From Zoroaster sp. YZ-2022 (Eukaryota > Echinodermata > Asteroidea > Forcipulatida > Zoroasteridae): DNA of 64,000 nucleotides. Shown in pieces: positions 48,901 to 60,463 of the stretch. The first letter of the stretch is position 1, and every line of letters begins with the position of its first letter. The notes under the pieces were generated by a model. That model was given only the letters and a program-made list of their open reading frames with translations. It was not told the DNA's origin and searched no databases. Location of the stretch: contig CM055833.1 in assembly GCA_029582265.1 (NCBI GenBank), positions 29,850,288 through 29,914,287 on the forward strand. The letters run 5' to 3'. Position numbers and translations under genes: made by a program.

Positions 48901-51025
48901 TTTAGGTCATTTGGTTTAATTTACATGTACATTTACCCATCTGGCTCATTTTTAAGAAAAGATGAATGAGTTTTAAATCTGGTGCTGGACGTACGTGCTT
49001 ACGTACAGTAAGTACATTTGGTTGCGTTATTCAGGGAACTGCCCAATTGTCAACTGTTGTTTCATTTCTTCCCCCCAAGCAGAGCTAAACAATTCACCAA
49101 ACTGTCTGTTTACTGACATGACCCTTTGAGCTGATTGTAAACAAAGTCTCTCCAGCAAAAAAAATTCAGCATGAAATCTGCAGACTTAGTACGGTTATCT
49201 GCAGATGATTAAACCCAAAGTCAGGGTTAAAGCCACGAGATACACTATTAGTAATCTCAAAAAACATAAATGATCACAGATTTACATGAAACTTACTTGG
49301 TGCAAAGTTGATGATTGTATCAAACATCCTTTGAAATCCTTCTGTCTGAGGTGGTATCATTTTGAGTAAAATTATTGAGATGATTTCCAAAATGAATTTC
49401 AGTCAATCGAAGACAGAAATCAGACAATGGAATGAATACAAACAATCCGAATGCATTTACTCTATTTTCTTATTAATGACACAATCTGTAAACTTTAAAA
49501 GTTTTTATACATACATCTTGATTCTTATAAATGATGGATGCATTTACAGACATTTTACTAAAAGTGTATACTGGTTCTAAGGAATTTGAATAAAACATCT
49601 GGTCGGAAGAGTGATTGATACAAGCTACTTACATTATTAAGACTGGGGCATCCCACGATTGTAAGTGTGTTGTTGACCCACGGATGTCTCAATGGGGGTG
49701 AGACTTTGACCTGGGGTTTCTCCTGAGGAAACTGCGGTGGTAAGGTTCTGGAGGCAAAAAATGGATAAGAAAGACTCCTAATTATCACTGGACTGAAAAG
49801 CCTTTCTCAGCAATTCTTATTAGGTGAGTGTGATAGCATTTGTTTTAAACCAAGGACTTATATAACAAGAGGGAACAATAAATCATCGGTTGGCAGTAAG
49901 CTTGGGCGACATCAATTTGTTTTCATCCACGATATATCGGCCAACATATATCGCCCAACATATATCGCGATTTTCAATAATATGGCGATTATTTTTTCAT
50001 TCATGCATGATTGTTTTAGAGCCAATAACCACATGTATGTACCCTTCTACAAGCATCACAATAAATCCGTGAGGATGTTTTAGTGAAAGGGATTTTTTTA
50101 TTTTATTTATTTTTTTTTTTATTTTTTTATTTTTTTTAAATCAGTAGCCCTGGGCATTTGGATTTTCATGAATTGCACTTCTGGAGATCATCAGATTTAT
50201 GAACTAATTAATATTTTAACTGTCAAATAAATCTAATTAACTCCTCTCGGCACTTGCTAAAATTGGATTTTGGAAGCTTTAAATTTGTTAAAACAAAACA
50301 ATTTGAAATCTGAAATTAATTGTTTTATTCCAAATAAACAAACATTATTTGTGCCTTTTTCAAACTGCCCAAACCTAGTAATTGCTTAATACTTACATGT
50401 GAAGTGCTATATTTGTTGTTCCCGTGCCAATGCTAAATGTGACTCGATATTCAATATCTCTCTTCAATTCAACCACACTGAAAAAAGTATAAACAGATGT
50501 CAATGTTATAAACATTTTACAATTGATAATTTAAATTACTACCAATAATACAATTGACAATTTGATTTATGGGTCTGAAAATGGTTCAACAATGAATGTC
50601 TTGTGAACTCTGCTCCAAGTTCTGACTAGAAAGATTTTTGACATGTCAACAAAATGACCAATCACTCGCCGTCTATGCACTACTCATAAAAAACAAATAG
50701 TACAACATAATTATCTTCACCAAGCTTGCTATTTGATTTTTAAGCACAATATGTCATTGTACATTTTTTATTTACGCACATGCTGGCTTTATCAGAGTTT
50801 GCTAGGCGTCAAATAGGCCACTTAATTAACATAAACACTTAAACATGTCAAACACTAAAGTCAGTGTTGTTCTTTTAACAACACTGACAAAGTAAAGTAA
50901 AAAGTAAAGACAAAGACTTACTTTGAATTGATTGTTTTGAGTGAGTCAATTTGTTTGCTTCGTTGCTCTTGCAGAGGGGTGATGGGAGGGAGGTTACTCT
51001 TAGACGGGCCGAAAAACCAAGACAT
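42999..51025 (-). CDS. VPS37A: VPS37A, ESCRT-I subunit, 10 exons, 417 aa
   Basis: Subunit of ESCRT-I, which sorts ubiquitinated membrane cargo at endosomes with TSG101 and VPS28. Exons: 51025-50922, 50477-50397, 49747-49633, 48678-48581, 48116-47920, 46454-46333, 45895-45703, 45091-44964, 44266-44123, 43070-42999. All have GT-AG ends, and the phases sum to 1254 nt with no internal stop. Residues 1-130 are the UEV-like N-terminus (MSWFFGP, then LPPQFPQEKPQVKVSPPLRH and NNFGVQTDLGRVIQS), characteristic of VPS37A and absent from VPS37B-D. Residues about 133-240 are a proline/glutamine-rich linker. Residues about 258-415 are the Mod(r) domain (LSLSQLQEIL, FPQVKRLLSDRQEL, ESESKADAFLEG, HLRRAKEEKL). 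Length is close to the human protein. It is head to head with CNOT7 at 60464. Confidence 0.95.
43560..43705 (-). repeat. tRNA-derived SINE, diverged copy
   Basis: Minus-strand copy of the family seen at 47164-47677: part of the head (GGTTTAAACCC in place of the B box), then the A/T run and cactcggaaagcactgagta body, ending in a gtgtaagggcaaaatcaaa segment. It lies in the last intron of VPS37A. Confidence 0.6.
43838..43980 (-). repeat. Dispersed repeat with hammerhead-like motif, copy 1
   Basis: On the minus strand at 43965-43935: CTGAAGA, a hairpin (cgatcag / ctgatcg), then GAAACGTC. Next come AGTTCT-TTTC-AGAACT, another hairpin, and a tail cacatggtgtcaccgcaatt. It matches the copy at 58790-58915 in order and spacing. 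The tail is also found at 22350-22400. Confidence 0.65.
46981..47090 (+). repeat. tRNA-derived SINE, partial copy on plus strand
   Basis: A B-box-like gggttcaaatcccg at about 46994-47007, followed by the same cagacactcgg..cttcatac..gtgtaagggcaaaa body as the minus-strand copies. The A-box half is missing. Confidence 0.55.
47164..47677 (-). repeat. Two tandem copies of a tRNA-derived SINE
   Basis: Units 47164-47415 and 47416-47677, nearly identical, in a VPS37A intron. Each has a tRNA-like head on the minus strand with an A box TGGTCGAGAGG (47349-47339; 47608-47598) and a B box GGTTCGAATCC or one variant (47304-47294; 47563-47553). A short A-run, a cactcggaaagcactgagta body and a gtgtagggcaaaattaaatc tail follow. 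Unit junctions are at tatata. Confidence 0.85.
48185..48262 (-). repeat. tRNA-like SINE head (second family)
   Basis: The minus strand reads AGTTGGTAGAGCACTGGTAT..GGAGGTCACAGGTTTGAGTT, a tRNA-like head with an A-box match (TTGGTAGAGCAC) and a decayed B box. No acceptor-stem pairing, so not a functional tRNA gene. Confidence 0.45.
49891..50067. mobile_element. Truncated copy of the CGATAT-rich hAT-like family
   Basis: It starts aagcttgggcgac and matches, inverted, the right end of the element at 23029-24536, including tttagagcc..taa and cttctacaagc.tcacaataaat. It breaks off at about 50067, in a VPS37A intron. Confidence 0.65.
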
Positions 51026-51258
51026 TACAAGAGTTTGCGTTGGACTCGTCTTGTTCAAGCGGTGTACTAAGATGGTTTAGTCCCACTACCAGTGAATGTG
51101 GGCCTCGAAGTTGAAATCTGTGGAAAATTGTTTGTGCTCAAGTTGAATTCACCTTTGATGGGATGTTTGTAAAACCCAGAGGTAGTCGGAGGTACATGTA
51201 GGTGGATGTACCCATATAAAAGGTACACAATCTATGACAATGTAATGTACTCACTGAC
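51026..51258 (-). promoter_or_regulatory. VPS37A 5' flank, possible 5'UTR exon boundary
   Basis: Upstream of the VPS37A ATG a possible splice acceptor (tttccacag, about 51114-51122 on the minus strand) could begin the coding exon, with a first non-coding exon further up. If so the transcription start could lie much nearer CNOT7. No TATA box or clear start site was seen. Confidence 0.3.
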
Positions 51259-52305
51259 TAGGCTTGGGCAGTTCCGGCGGGTACCCAGTTCTACCCGATT
51301 CCAAATTGAGAATCGGAACCGCAGGTACTCGCAAGAGTCAGTTCCAGAACCGAGTCCTTCAAATACCCGGTTCCCAGAGCCACGGCTGTCGTAAAATACC
51401 CGAGTCCCAGAGCCGGCTGGGAGCCGAGTCCCAGAGCCGGCTGGGAGCCGAGTCCCAGAGCCGGCTCCAGCAAAATACCCGACTCTGAGGCCCAACCCGG
51501 CTCCAATTGAAATACGCAGTTGTCTGAGCTCCAACTCTAGAGCCGAGAACTAGAGCCAGTCAAAATACCCAATTCTCTTTGATGAGCGACCGACAAAATG
51601 TAACTCTAGACTGCAGCAAACTTGTGAAGGCGCCACACACGCAACTGATGTAAACCGCAATGTCTGTGCGTTAGTAGTATCATTGTGCGTCACTGAGTTG
51701 TTTATAAATTGGCCCCTTAACATGGATACTTTGGTTATGGAGATGTTGTTTAAAATGTTGACAGCACGTGTCTTGAGAAGTGGAATGATCAAGGTGGCCC
51801 CAGTAATATGGATAATCTTGTGACGAATTAGTCATATTGCTAGTGTTCTTAATGTACTTTCAATAGGCATGGACGGTAGTACGGTACCTTGTGTACAGGG
51901 GGTGGTACAATTGCTTAATTGCTCCTCTATGATTGCTCCAACCCCTGAAGCATGTGCAAAGCCATGGCATGTACATGTATAGAATGGCTTGTAACGTTGT
52001 TTGCTAACGGTAGGATAGTGGAAACAGATCTCTTACTTAGCTTAACGTTTCCAAAACGTTTCCTTAAAGTTTCTGAAACATATTTTAAATTAAACAAAAT
52101 TATCATCACTGCATTTGCGGTTGAAAATTGAAACTCCTTCGTATCAGAGATGCAACAAAGTTTAAATAGACCGTATGTTTTATTATTTTCTGTAATCCTT
52201 ATGTTTTTGTTTGAATCTCTTGGAACCGGTTCCGACTCGGAACCAAGATTTTTTTTAACCGAACCGGTTCCAGAAATTGTGGAACCGCCCAAGCCTATCA
52301 CTGAC
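51251..52305. mobile_element. Non-autonomous hAT element with perfect 8-bp target duplication
   Basis: The element 51259-52297 is flanked by TCACTGAC on both sides (51251-51258 and 52298-52305). Termini TAGGCTTGGGC and GCCCAAGCCTA are inverted. Subterminal sequence holds many ggttcc/ggaacc motifs, and 51390-51480 is a GC-rich array of about 22-bp units (gagccggctgggagccgagt). No transposase. The 8-bp duplication is the hAT hallmark. It lies between VPS37A and CNOT7. Confidence 0.9.
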
Positions 52306-52879
52306 CCACTGTGTTGTGATGCAAGTGTATGTGTATGCAACTGTTAGCACCTGAACCAGGGGACAGGAGTCAACCCCAGTCCTGCCCAAATACTCTCATC
52401 ACAACACAGTAGAGGATCTGTGAGTGCAATAATAGCCATTTCATTTGCTTGTACACCTTTTAAAGGGACAATATCATCACAATCAACAGGGCATGGAATC
52501 TGAATGCTAGTTTTTAGATAACCCTAACTCCCTATAGGCCCATTTACTTAAACATAAACCTGAATCCTCCAAAGTCCTTAAATAGTAAAGCAAGCACCTG
52601 ACATGTATGCACACATGTGTTTCTAATCTGTGATACATGTACATGGCCAAAGACCCTCCCTGCATGCATGGAGCAATAAACAGTGTCCACTGACCCAAGC
52701 ACTGACCTTGCAATCACTGCAACAAACATGGATGTACATTATGTACCATGGAAAGGCAAGTATGCCTAATAACCTCAATCCTCCCAAATCCTTCATTTTA
52801 GCAAAGAACATGTAACATGTAACCTAATCCTTCAAAATCCTTCACTTTAGCAAAGAGGATGCTGGAGGATTTGGGAAGG

Positions 52880-53480
52880 TTAGTGTTAACTCAGAGCTCC
52901 TTCTTTTTTAAATGGTGTCCCTTTCACCACTCGTTCAAACTCTTATTCTTCATTCCGGCGTTTGCTCAAGGAAGGCAAGGTTTGAAGTCATATTATTATT
53001 ATTATTTTTTTTTTTTTAAGCTCATTTATGTCATAGATTACCTTGTGTTTTGCCCGAGATGTTGGTATACAATTGATAATTAATTTGCTTTGATGGTTTT
53101 TATTGGGGGAGGATGGGGGGCGCTCGTATATTTCTAAATCTCGTATTTCTAAATATTTTTGTGTTCAATCTGTTAGGCCTATTGTTTTTTAGTTTATTGC
53201 TCCATTTTTTAATCTTCCCTTAGTCCTATCTTTAATTAGTATGGTAGACTGGGAGGGGGTCTTTTTGTGCAATTTAGTCCTTTACGTTTTATTTCGTATG
53301 TAATTGTCCGTTAAGACTGTTTTATCATTATTATTAATTCATCTGTACCTCCTTCTGTAATAGTTTTTGTATAATATTGATATATTTTTATATAATATGA
53401 GGGCCCCAAATGATCAGCTATGCTGGATGGGTTTTAAATAAATAAATTTAAAAAAAATAAAAAATAAATAAATAAATAAA
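52880..53480 (+). repeat. Probable LINE 3' tail
   Basis: Non-coding trailer ending gagggccccaaatgatcagctatgctggatgggttttaaataaataaat, which has the look of a CR1/L2-type LINE 3' end with a (TAAA)n tail. No coding part was found upstream. Confidence 0.4.
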
Positions 53481-53909
53481 TTATTACAACCTAAAACGTA
53501 GTGATTTAGGTAACCATGCCCAAGCAGACACATTTGGCATAATATCCGTTATTCTGGGATAGCTCACTTTCATGAAATTTTCAAAACATTTTTGAAAAAA
53601 AAAAAAATGTTAACATTAATGTTAAAATTTCACTAAAATTACCCATCTCACAATAGCAAACTTCATGCCAAAAGTGTCTGCTTGAGCAAGCTTACCTAAT
53701 CACAAACTTTTAGATTGCAATAATTAACGTTAGGGCCAAGGATACGTGAGTCCAGTGTATTGCCTATTGGCCCTAGAATGGGTTAGACCATGTAGGAAGG
53801 ACAACAGATTTTTCCTTCCTCCATGGTTAGACATTGTTAGACTTGACTTGTCTTGGAAGTTGGAGGAAGGAAAGTTACTGGTCAACTCGCGTCACAGTAA
53901 ATTTGAACT

Positions 53910-55652
53910 CCTACGTAGGGAAAGAATGTCGTATCCGGCCGCCACTTTTTAAGGGCTTTTTTGGATTTTTTTTGCAACCACTAACCAGTTAAAAAATCAT
54001 TCTATCGATTTTTGGTGGTACAGAAAGCGAAAACTATCTTTAAAATCCACTTGTATGATGGTTTTCGGACTTGATTTCCCTTCTAAAAAAATCCTCCCCT
54101 TCAAAAAATAGAAGGATCCTATTATAGTTGCCACTATGTAGGTATGTGCGTATCCCACGCATTGTCGCAAATCTGTTCGGCCGCGGCCTCAATCTCGGGT
54201 TGAATCGCCGTGGCGAAGACACCGTGGAGATAGCACTTTGTAACGTTTCGCTGAGGCCGTTCTTTTTGACGTACCCAGGAGATTTTTTTTCGAAGACGTA
54301 GATCAAATATTCTACTTCAACCTCGTTCTCAAATTTTCTGAATGCGGCATCTAGAAGTTTCCAAAAAATATTCTCGAAATTTGGGTTCGCTCTTGCTCAT
54401 CAAAACCATCGACGATTTACCAAAAGTTTAGTAAAATCACTTATCAAACCACAAAAATCATTTTTCTATACTTGTTTTCTACCTCTTGGCCAATTTTGAC
54501 GGCGATTGATCGTCTCCCAGTTATGTTTTTTGGACTCCCCAAACATCGATGTCAACCAAAGATTGTATTGCGCAGCGTTCAGCGCGCGCTATAGACCTAA
54601 TTTTCAGTCCGATAAATCGTCCGTTTAAACCTACATCGGGTAACACAATATTAAATATTAGTTTTCATGAACTTATTTCATTTTTTTTCTTCATATTTCT
54701 AGTCCAATATCATTTATTGTTTTTTATAATGTTTAATTAAATCAGGGATAAGAATTTCTCGCGGATTTCAGTATAAATATTAAAAATTCTCAGATTTGAG
54801 TGATTTTTTTTCTCTATTTTTTAAAATCTATTTTCATTATTTTGTGTTATATTTCCAGTCCAATATAATTTATAAATTGTTTTAATATTAAATTAAATCA
54901 GGGATGAGAGGCTTTCGAAGATTTTAGTGTAAAAATATGAAAACAATCCTCAGATTTGAGTAATTTATTTTTTTTCATTATTTTTTAATTTTTTTTTTTT
55001 TTTTAACACTTTTTTTGTATTTCTTATTTGTAAATCAGCACTACAAAACAAACTAATCATTGAATTAGCCTGGAAATAGGTTATTATTCTTCCTCTTTTC
55101 CCAAGCATTCCAGTGATACCAACCTTTTGAAAATCGGACAAGAATTAAGAAAGTTATGATATGGAATCCGAGAAAATCTAGGAAACGGGTCACAAGTCAA
55201 ATTTACATTTCTTTTGTTTTTCCTTATAAAATAATTGCCATTTACGGGCCTAAAATTGCCGGATTCAACATGTCATAACTTCCTTATTTTTGGTCACAGG
55301 AAGATGATCCTTATATCATTGTAATCGTCTATTCAAGACCTTGACAATGATACCAGTACCAGTTGTATTGGAATCTGTTGATTTTGAAAATTTTTGTCAC
55401 ATAGCTACACTACGCATGTACAATGACTGTGTTGGTCACTAATTGTGGAGTTTACAAGATCAGACTGACATGACTGAGGAAGTCATCGTATACCAAAAAT
55501 GCCCGATTTTTCATGAAATAAATATCCTGGCCTATACATATGTCCATCATCATCCATATGTTCTCCACCTTACCAGGTAGGTAAGATTACATTATTGGTT
55601 ATATTTAATGAAAAATAGTGGCGGCCAGATACGACATTCTACCCCTACGTAG
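53910..55652. mobile_element. Non-autonomous Mutator-like element with 9-bp target duplication
   Basis: The element 53919-55643 is flanked by CCTACGTAG on both sides (53910-53918, 55644-55652). Termini of about 30 bp, GG.A.GAATGTCGTATC and GGCCGCCACT, are inverted with few mismatches. The interior is AT-rich and non-coding, with two diverged copies of a cagggat.aga..tctcagatttgag segment. A 9-bp duplication with such termini points to the Mutator superfamily, though other 9-bp families exist. Confidence 0.75.
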
Positions 55653-56384
55653 GTCTAACCATGCAAATATTCAAGCGAAATGTTAGTTACTTACACGTTT
55701 CTTTAAATAAGCCTAATTGTTAACACGTAACATCAAGTTTTGACATCAACATTCGACTCTGATCCAGCAGTCGGTCGCCTGACTTCGTCTTCGGGTCATA
55801 TTTATTTTGGGATTTTACTCAGAAGCGCGCCCTCTTGCGGGAAACTATTACCCTTCAGCAATCCTTCCCACAATGCACCTGTATTAGCGGCTTAGAAAGT
55901 CACGAAATGTACAACATTTTGCAGAATCGCCGAAGGTTTAGATAGAATTCCCTGCAGGTTTTTGCTCCCTACAGTGGTTGGTTGTTGGTATGTAATTATT
56001 TTCTTCTATGTTGACAATTTTTCTTTTGTAAAAGGAAAGGGAAACGTGGCAAAACACTGACTGACTGTATCGACACATCACAAAACCAGTCAACTGCCTA
56101 TTTTTACTGTTGACCCAAATGGCAAATGTGCACACAGGGGCATTTTTGACTGGATTTTACTGTCATTTTGACCACCCTGAACAACACCAGACACTGCTTT
56201 TACCAGTCAAAAAACGGTCGACTCTTTTTGACCTGTAAATGTACAAATAACTGTTAAAACACTGTTACACTCAGTACACGTAAGGTTTGACAGTCACTGA
56301 CACAGTGTTTGACTTTTAACTTAGTGCAAATATACCTGTCCTTGGCAAGTAGCCTTTAGCTGTTTAGGGACTGCAAACAAACTA

Positions 56385-56607
56385 CCACGGCCACGCATCG
56401 CTACTGCGCATGCCGCTGCCAAAAAAAACGCATGTACAAAAAATGGTACACCGCGGGTCGCATGACTCCTGTTCGGCTAGCGCAAAGCACTGCGGGATAG
56501 AATCACGTTTGTGGACGCAATTTTGTTTTCCGATAATTTCTGAGGATACTGCCGAAAGAATGATGAAAATCGACCAATTTTTCGACAAATTCTAAGGAAA
56601 TTGAAGG
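56385..56607 (+). promoter_or_regulatory. Candidate CNOT7 promoter and non-coding first exon
   Basis: A locally GC-richer stretch with a TGCGCATGCC NRF1-like motif at 56405-56414, leading to a strong splice donor (attgaagg/gtaagt) near 56608. A matching acceptor (tttgttttgtag) at about 60319-60330 opens the exon that carries the CNOT7 ATG at 60464. Together these suggest a 5'UTR intron of about 3.7 kb. The 60-residue open frame here is not needed and is probably incidental. Confidence 0.4.
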
Positions 56608-57354
56608 GTAAGTAATTTTCAATGTCAAATTTGAAGGGGGCTTTGAACTTCAAATAGAAGGGCAGAAATAGGGTAGAGACGATGTTTTCTAACTGGGGGA
56701 AACTACTAGCGCAAATGAGCTACGGCAATTTCTTAAACATGGGTCCAGCTGGCATTACATGAAAAATTACAACATTCATCTTTCCGATATCGGTCCCTTA
56801 TTCTATGTTTAATGTCTATGGGGATTATTTTTAATACCAGGATTTTCAGAATAAACTATAGTATGATTGACCGAAAAACCAATAAAGAAAAGACAATTTT
56901 AATCTGAAAAGCATGTGAGGGAAAATATATTTCCATCAAATTCAGGGGGAGTAAGTTTAACTAATATAATTGATAATAGTGTGTTTGTTGCTCGCCTAGC
57001 ATCAGGGTTTTGGCTGTTCTCTTTGTTTAACTTGCCCTTACTCGACCGGTGATAATTTAAAACAAAAATTTAATAACATATTTTGATGCTTTTCAAAATA
57101 CATTTGAAATACACAAAATTCAAGGAACTACATTTCAGAAAAGTATAGTTGAAGAATATTCATGCATAGTTTGCAAACAATTTTTTCCCCAATTTTTTTA
57201 TGTTTGTAAATAAAACAACATTTCTAATGAATTAATTGTTTTACTTAATATTTTTATTATTTTTAAAAATTTTCTTTAGGAATCCTCAACCAAAACAGGA
57301 TGGGTGTTTCCCTTGAAGTTGAAGTGTGGAGGCAATAAATAGGATGTCATCAAT

Positions 57355-57600
57355 CAGAAGAGGCAGTGTTCAAGAAAGCTGGCATTCATCTTCGTCTGGG
57401 CATTCGTACGAACTTGAACGTTTTCATCTCTTTGCAGTCTGCTGCTCTCCAGACAACTGTGTGATATTACCGTATCTGGTGATGTTGAGTTGAACCTCGG
57501 ACCTTCAACTGTTGGCACTGCCCCACCACTTTCTGACGATATTCTTAAATCCTTGTTGAAGAATGGAACTTGCACTGAAGTGAATCTTCATCATGATATA
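57355..57600 (+). pseudogene. 5' scrap of a CR1-like LINE with a 2A-like motif
   Basis: One frame reads SLLLSRQLCDITVSGDVELNLGPSTVG at about 57434-57514 with an upstream stop. GDVELN-x-GP fits the 2A-like sequence (D-V-E-x-N-P-G-P) known at the N-terminus of several APE-type LINEs, with the first proline replaced by leucine. No endonuclease or RT follows. It lies within the proposed 5' intron of CNOT7. Confidence 0.45.
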
Positions 57601-58015
57601 ACGAACATACTTAAAATGATTTATAATTTTTATAAAAGAACTTCTCCAATGGAATAAAAACTTTCACAGCTAGATTTAAGGTCAGATTGTTTCCTTTATT
57701 GCAATCAAATACGAGTACACATTTTACCAAGCAAGTACAATGTATAGGGGCTGGAGAGAAATTCATTCAATATGTAAAATATGTCATTGTAAAATATGTC
57801 ATTAATAATATTTTGAATAAATAATAATTGTTTGAGTGGAATGGATAGTTGTAACACAAATTTATTGAAAATATAATTAGATAGCTATAATTTAAAAAAA
57901 AAATAAGTTGATAGCTTACCCAGTTTTTGTGATACAGCCACTCCATTTTGTTTACTGCTTTGTTTACGTTGCGAAAATTGAGTAAACAAATTAAATGAGC
58001 CATTGTTGAAAAACA

Positions 58016-58575
58016 TTGAAAATACTTGTTTTAAATGGACTGTGTGCTTTATTTATATGTAAGGGACCCAAAACCACCATGATTCCCTTCACAATATCCA
58101 ATTTTGACCAATGGAGGGATTATTGTTGTTTACTATTGTTTCCATGGCAACGGTTGTTTACATCATTAACAAATAAATTTAAATTTTATATAAACTGTTT
58201 TGGACAACATTCAGGTACACCTTCACAAAGTTTCAGGGCCATGGAAACTATAGTATTTACAATATGGCAGTTTCCTTTTGTTTACCAACTTGTTTACAAT
58301 GGTAAACAATAACAAAATGACACCTCTTGAACTGAAAGCTCCATAGGAAAATTGAACCAAAATTTCCGGAAAACGAAAACGGTAAAAAGGGAATAACTTG
58401 ATAACCGTAAGTCCAATTTTAATGATTCAAAAAGAATTTCAGTTAGAACTATATTCTCTATCATAATATATCAAAAGATTCAGCATAAAAGGACATTTCA
58501 GAAATGGGTCGCGGTCCCTACAAGTATATCAAAATTTTGATTTTGACCCTTGTAGTAGTAGGAGGGTTAATACTT
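58016..58575. repeat. Repeat-like stretch ending in a piggyBac-MITE type terminus
   Basis: Begins near tgtaagggaccc and contains an inverted gggtcgcggtccctacaag at about 58505; the last bases before 58575 are gtaggagggttaa, the same terminus and TTAA as at 5113-5125. No matching left end was found. Confidence 0.35.
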
Positions 58576-58789
58576 ATTAAATTTCCAATAAATAAATATT
58601 GAACAAAAATGAAATTAATCATTATTATCAAAATAACCGTTGTTTCATAAATATGTATTTATTCGAAAAACACCATTACCAAAATGACATCCAAAATTAG
58701 TTTAATAAATTATGTACTGTATACTATAAGGCAGGTTGAAAAAAAGTGCATGCTATAATACTGTATCAATGTTGCAAATTACCAATACA

Positions 58790-58915
58790 GTCATTCTCCT
58801 GATGACGATCAGAGCATATTGATCGAAACTTCGAGTTGTAACCTCCAGTTCTTTTCAGAACTAATTACCACTCAATAGAGAATTTCACATGGTGTTACCG
58901 CAATTAGTCTTACTT
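58790..58915 (+). repeat. Dispersed repeat with hammerhead-like motif, copy 2
   Basis: CTGATGA at 58799-58805, hairpin CGATCA/TGATCG (58806-58811, 58820-58825), and GAAAC at 58825-58829. Then follow an agttct/agaact hairpin and the tail cacatggtgttaccgcaatt. It is the plus-strand counterpart of 43838-43980. Confidence 0.65.
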
Positions 58916-59888
58916 ACAGTCACATATGCAATATGGTGTCCTCTGATTATGTTAAACGGTATTCCCGAAGCAAAAATTCAATCGGTAAATGTGTAAGGAC
59001 ACAATACTGACTAACTTTCATGGTGCACAAAATGATCTTGATTTTCTTAAATAATTTGACTATTTTGAACTGTTTTTTATTTTAGATAATATTTATATAT
59101 ACATTTTATGTTTAAGAGACAAATAAAGATAAAATAAAGTGTGAATACGTGTTGTGTCACTTTTACTTCACATTTACAAACCGATTTTTATTGCCAAAAT
59201 GGCGTCTAAAAATGGGACATTAATTGAACAAAAGTTCATTAAATCAAACACTTTACGTATCCCTTACTTATTTTCCTCACAATGTGCATATAACTTGAGT
59301 AACTTAATGAAGAAATAAACTGGCTCCTAAAAAAAAAAAAAAAAAAGATTTCACGAACCTCAAAAATGATCGCTAAATCTGTGTTCACGTTAGTTACATA
59401 TCGTGTCCACCAAATCATACGATGTTAAAACGGCCAGATATTTTTTTTTTACAAAACTCATCCTTAGCAAACTAAGCCATTTTTTATTGGGAATAAGCTA
59501 CATAATCATGGTGTAAACATTTTTTTGCTTTGACTTTTATTGTTGGGTACTCGAGTGAAAAGTGGAGACCATGTAACTTACGTTAACTTTCACACGCCAA
59601 TCGAGAAAATACAACAGGGAGGAAAATCTACTTGGCACATTACTTGGCACATTATCTCTCCAATGCTATTTTCAAGTACAAGGGTGTCCATTGTCATGAC
59701 TTCCAAGTAAATTACAACTTTCCACCAATATTTTTGTTCACCCCCTGTGTCCCATTTTTGTCAGCCAGTACTGTGTCCTTACACAAATGAACCATTGTTA
59801 GACGGGGCAGAATTGCCCCATGCCAATGTCAACAGGAAATATTAAAATGTGTGCATAGAGCCTGAGGAGCACAAATCGTACATGGAGC

Positions 59889-60052
59889 CAATTTCATAGA
59901 GCTGCTCAGCACATATATGTATTTGCTGGGCACAGACAATTTATGCTTAGCAAAAATAGGCTACCAGCCAAATTGTTACGTAATGTATATTGCCTCTGGC
60001 AGGTTCTCAACTTAAAATTGCTTAACATAAATTTGCTCTATGAAACTGGGTC
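59889..60052. mobile_element. Short MITE (TTTCATAGAGC / GCTCTATGAAA termini)
   Basis: Left aatttcatagagctgctcagc and right ttgctctatgaaact are inverted. A diverged relative lies at 60668-60790 (tttcatggagctgctaagcag), and another frames the minisatellite at 785-1232. Non-coding. Confidence 0.6.
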
Positions 60053-60463
60053 ACATGCATGTTCACGATGCCACATAATATTACCAGGCCTACACATTAC
60101 TGTGAAAGGGTTCATTGATCAGCCTTAATTAGCCAATCTGAAGCACACAAGTAAACCAATGGAGCTTTTGGGAAACGGATTAGAGCAAGTGTTTGGACAG
60201 TATGCATTTGTCTTTAATTCATACCATTTTCTGCTTCTGAATGGCTTTCACTTCCTGTCTAACATAAAATACATGTATGTACTTTGGAGTTTTAGAGCAC
60301 TTTTGAAGTTTTCATATAATTTGTTTTGTAGGATTGGACTGTTTGGGTTCCGAGTGCAATCCCAAACTACACAGCTGCTCACTACAACAACAGAAAGACA
60401 GCCTAGGGTCTCATCCCATACCCACTCCATCCATGTAGTTAACTCTCAAGAAAGTATCTCATC

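Noticed and set aside
51206..51534. Open frames on both strands inside the hAT element
   Set aside because: They arise from GC-rich tandem repeats; composition is repeat-driven and no transposase motif is present.
56410..56595. 60-codon open frame as a CNOT7 upstream coding exon
   Set aside because: The CNOT7 frame is complete from 60464 and matches the family length; this stretch fits a non-coding first exon better.
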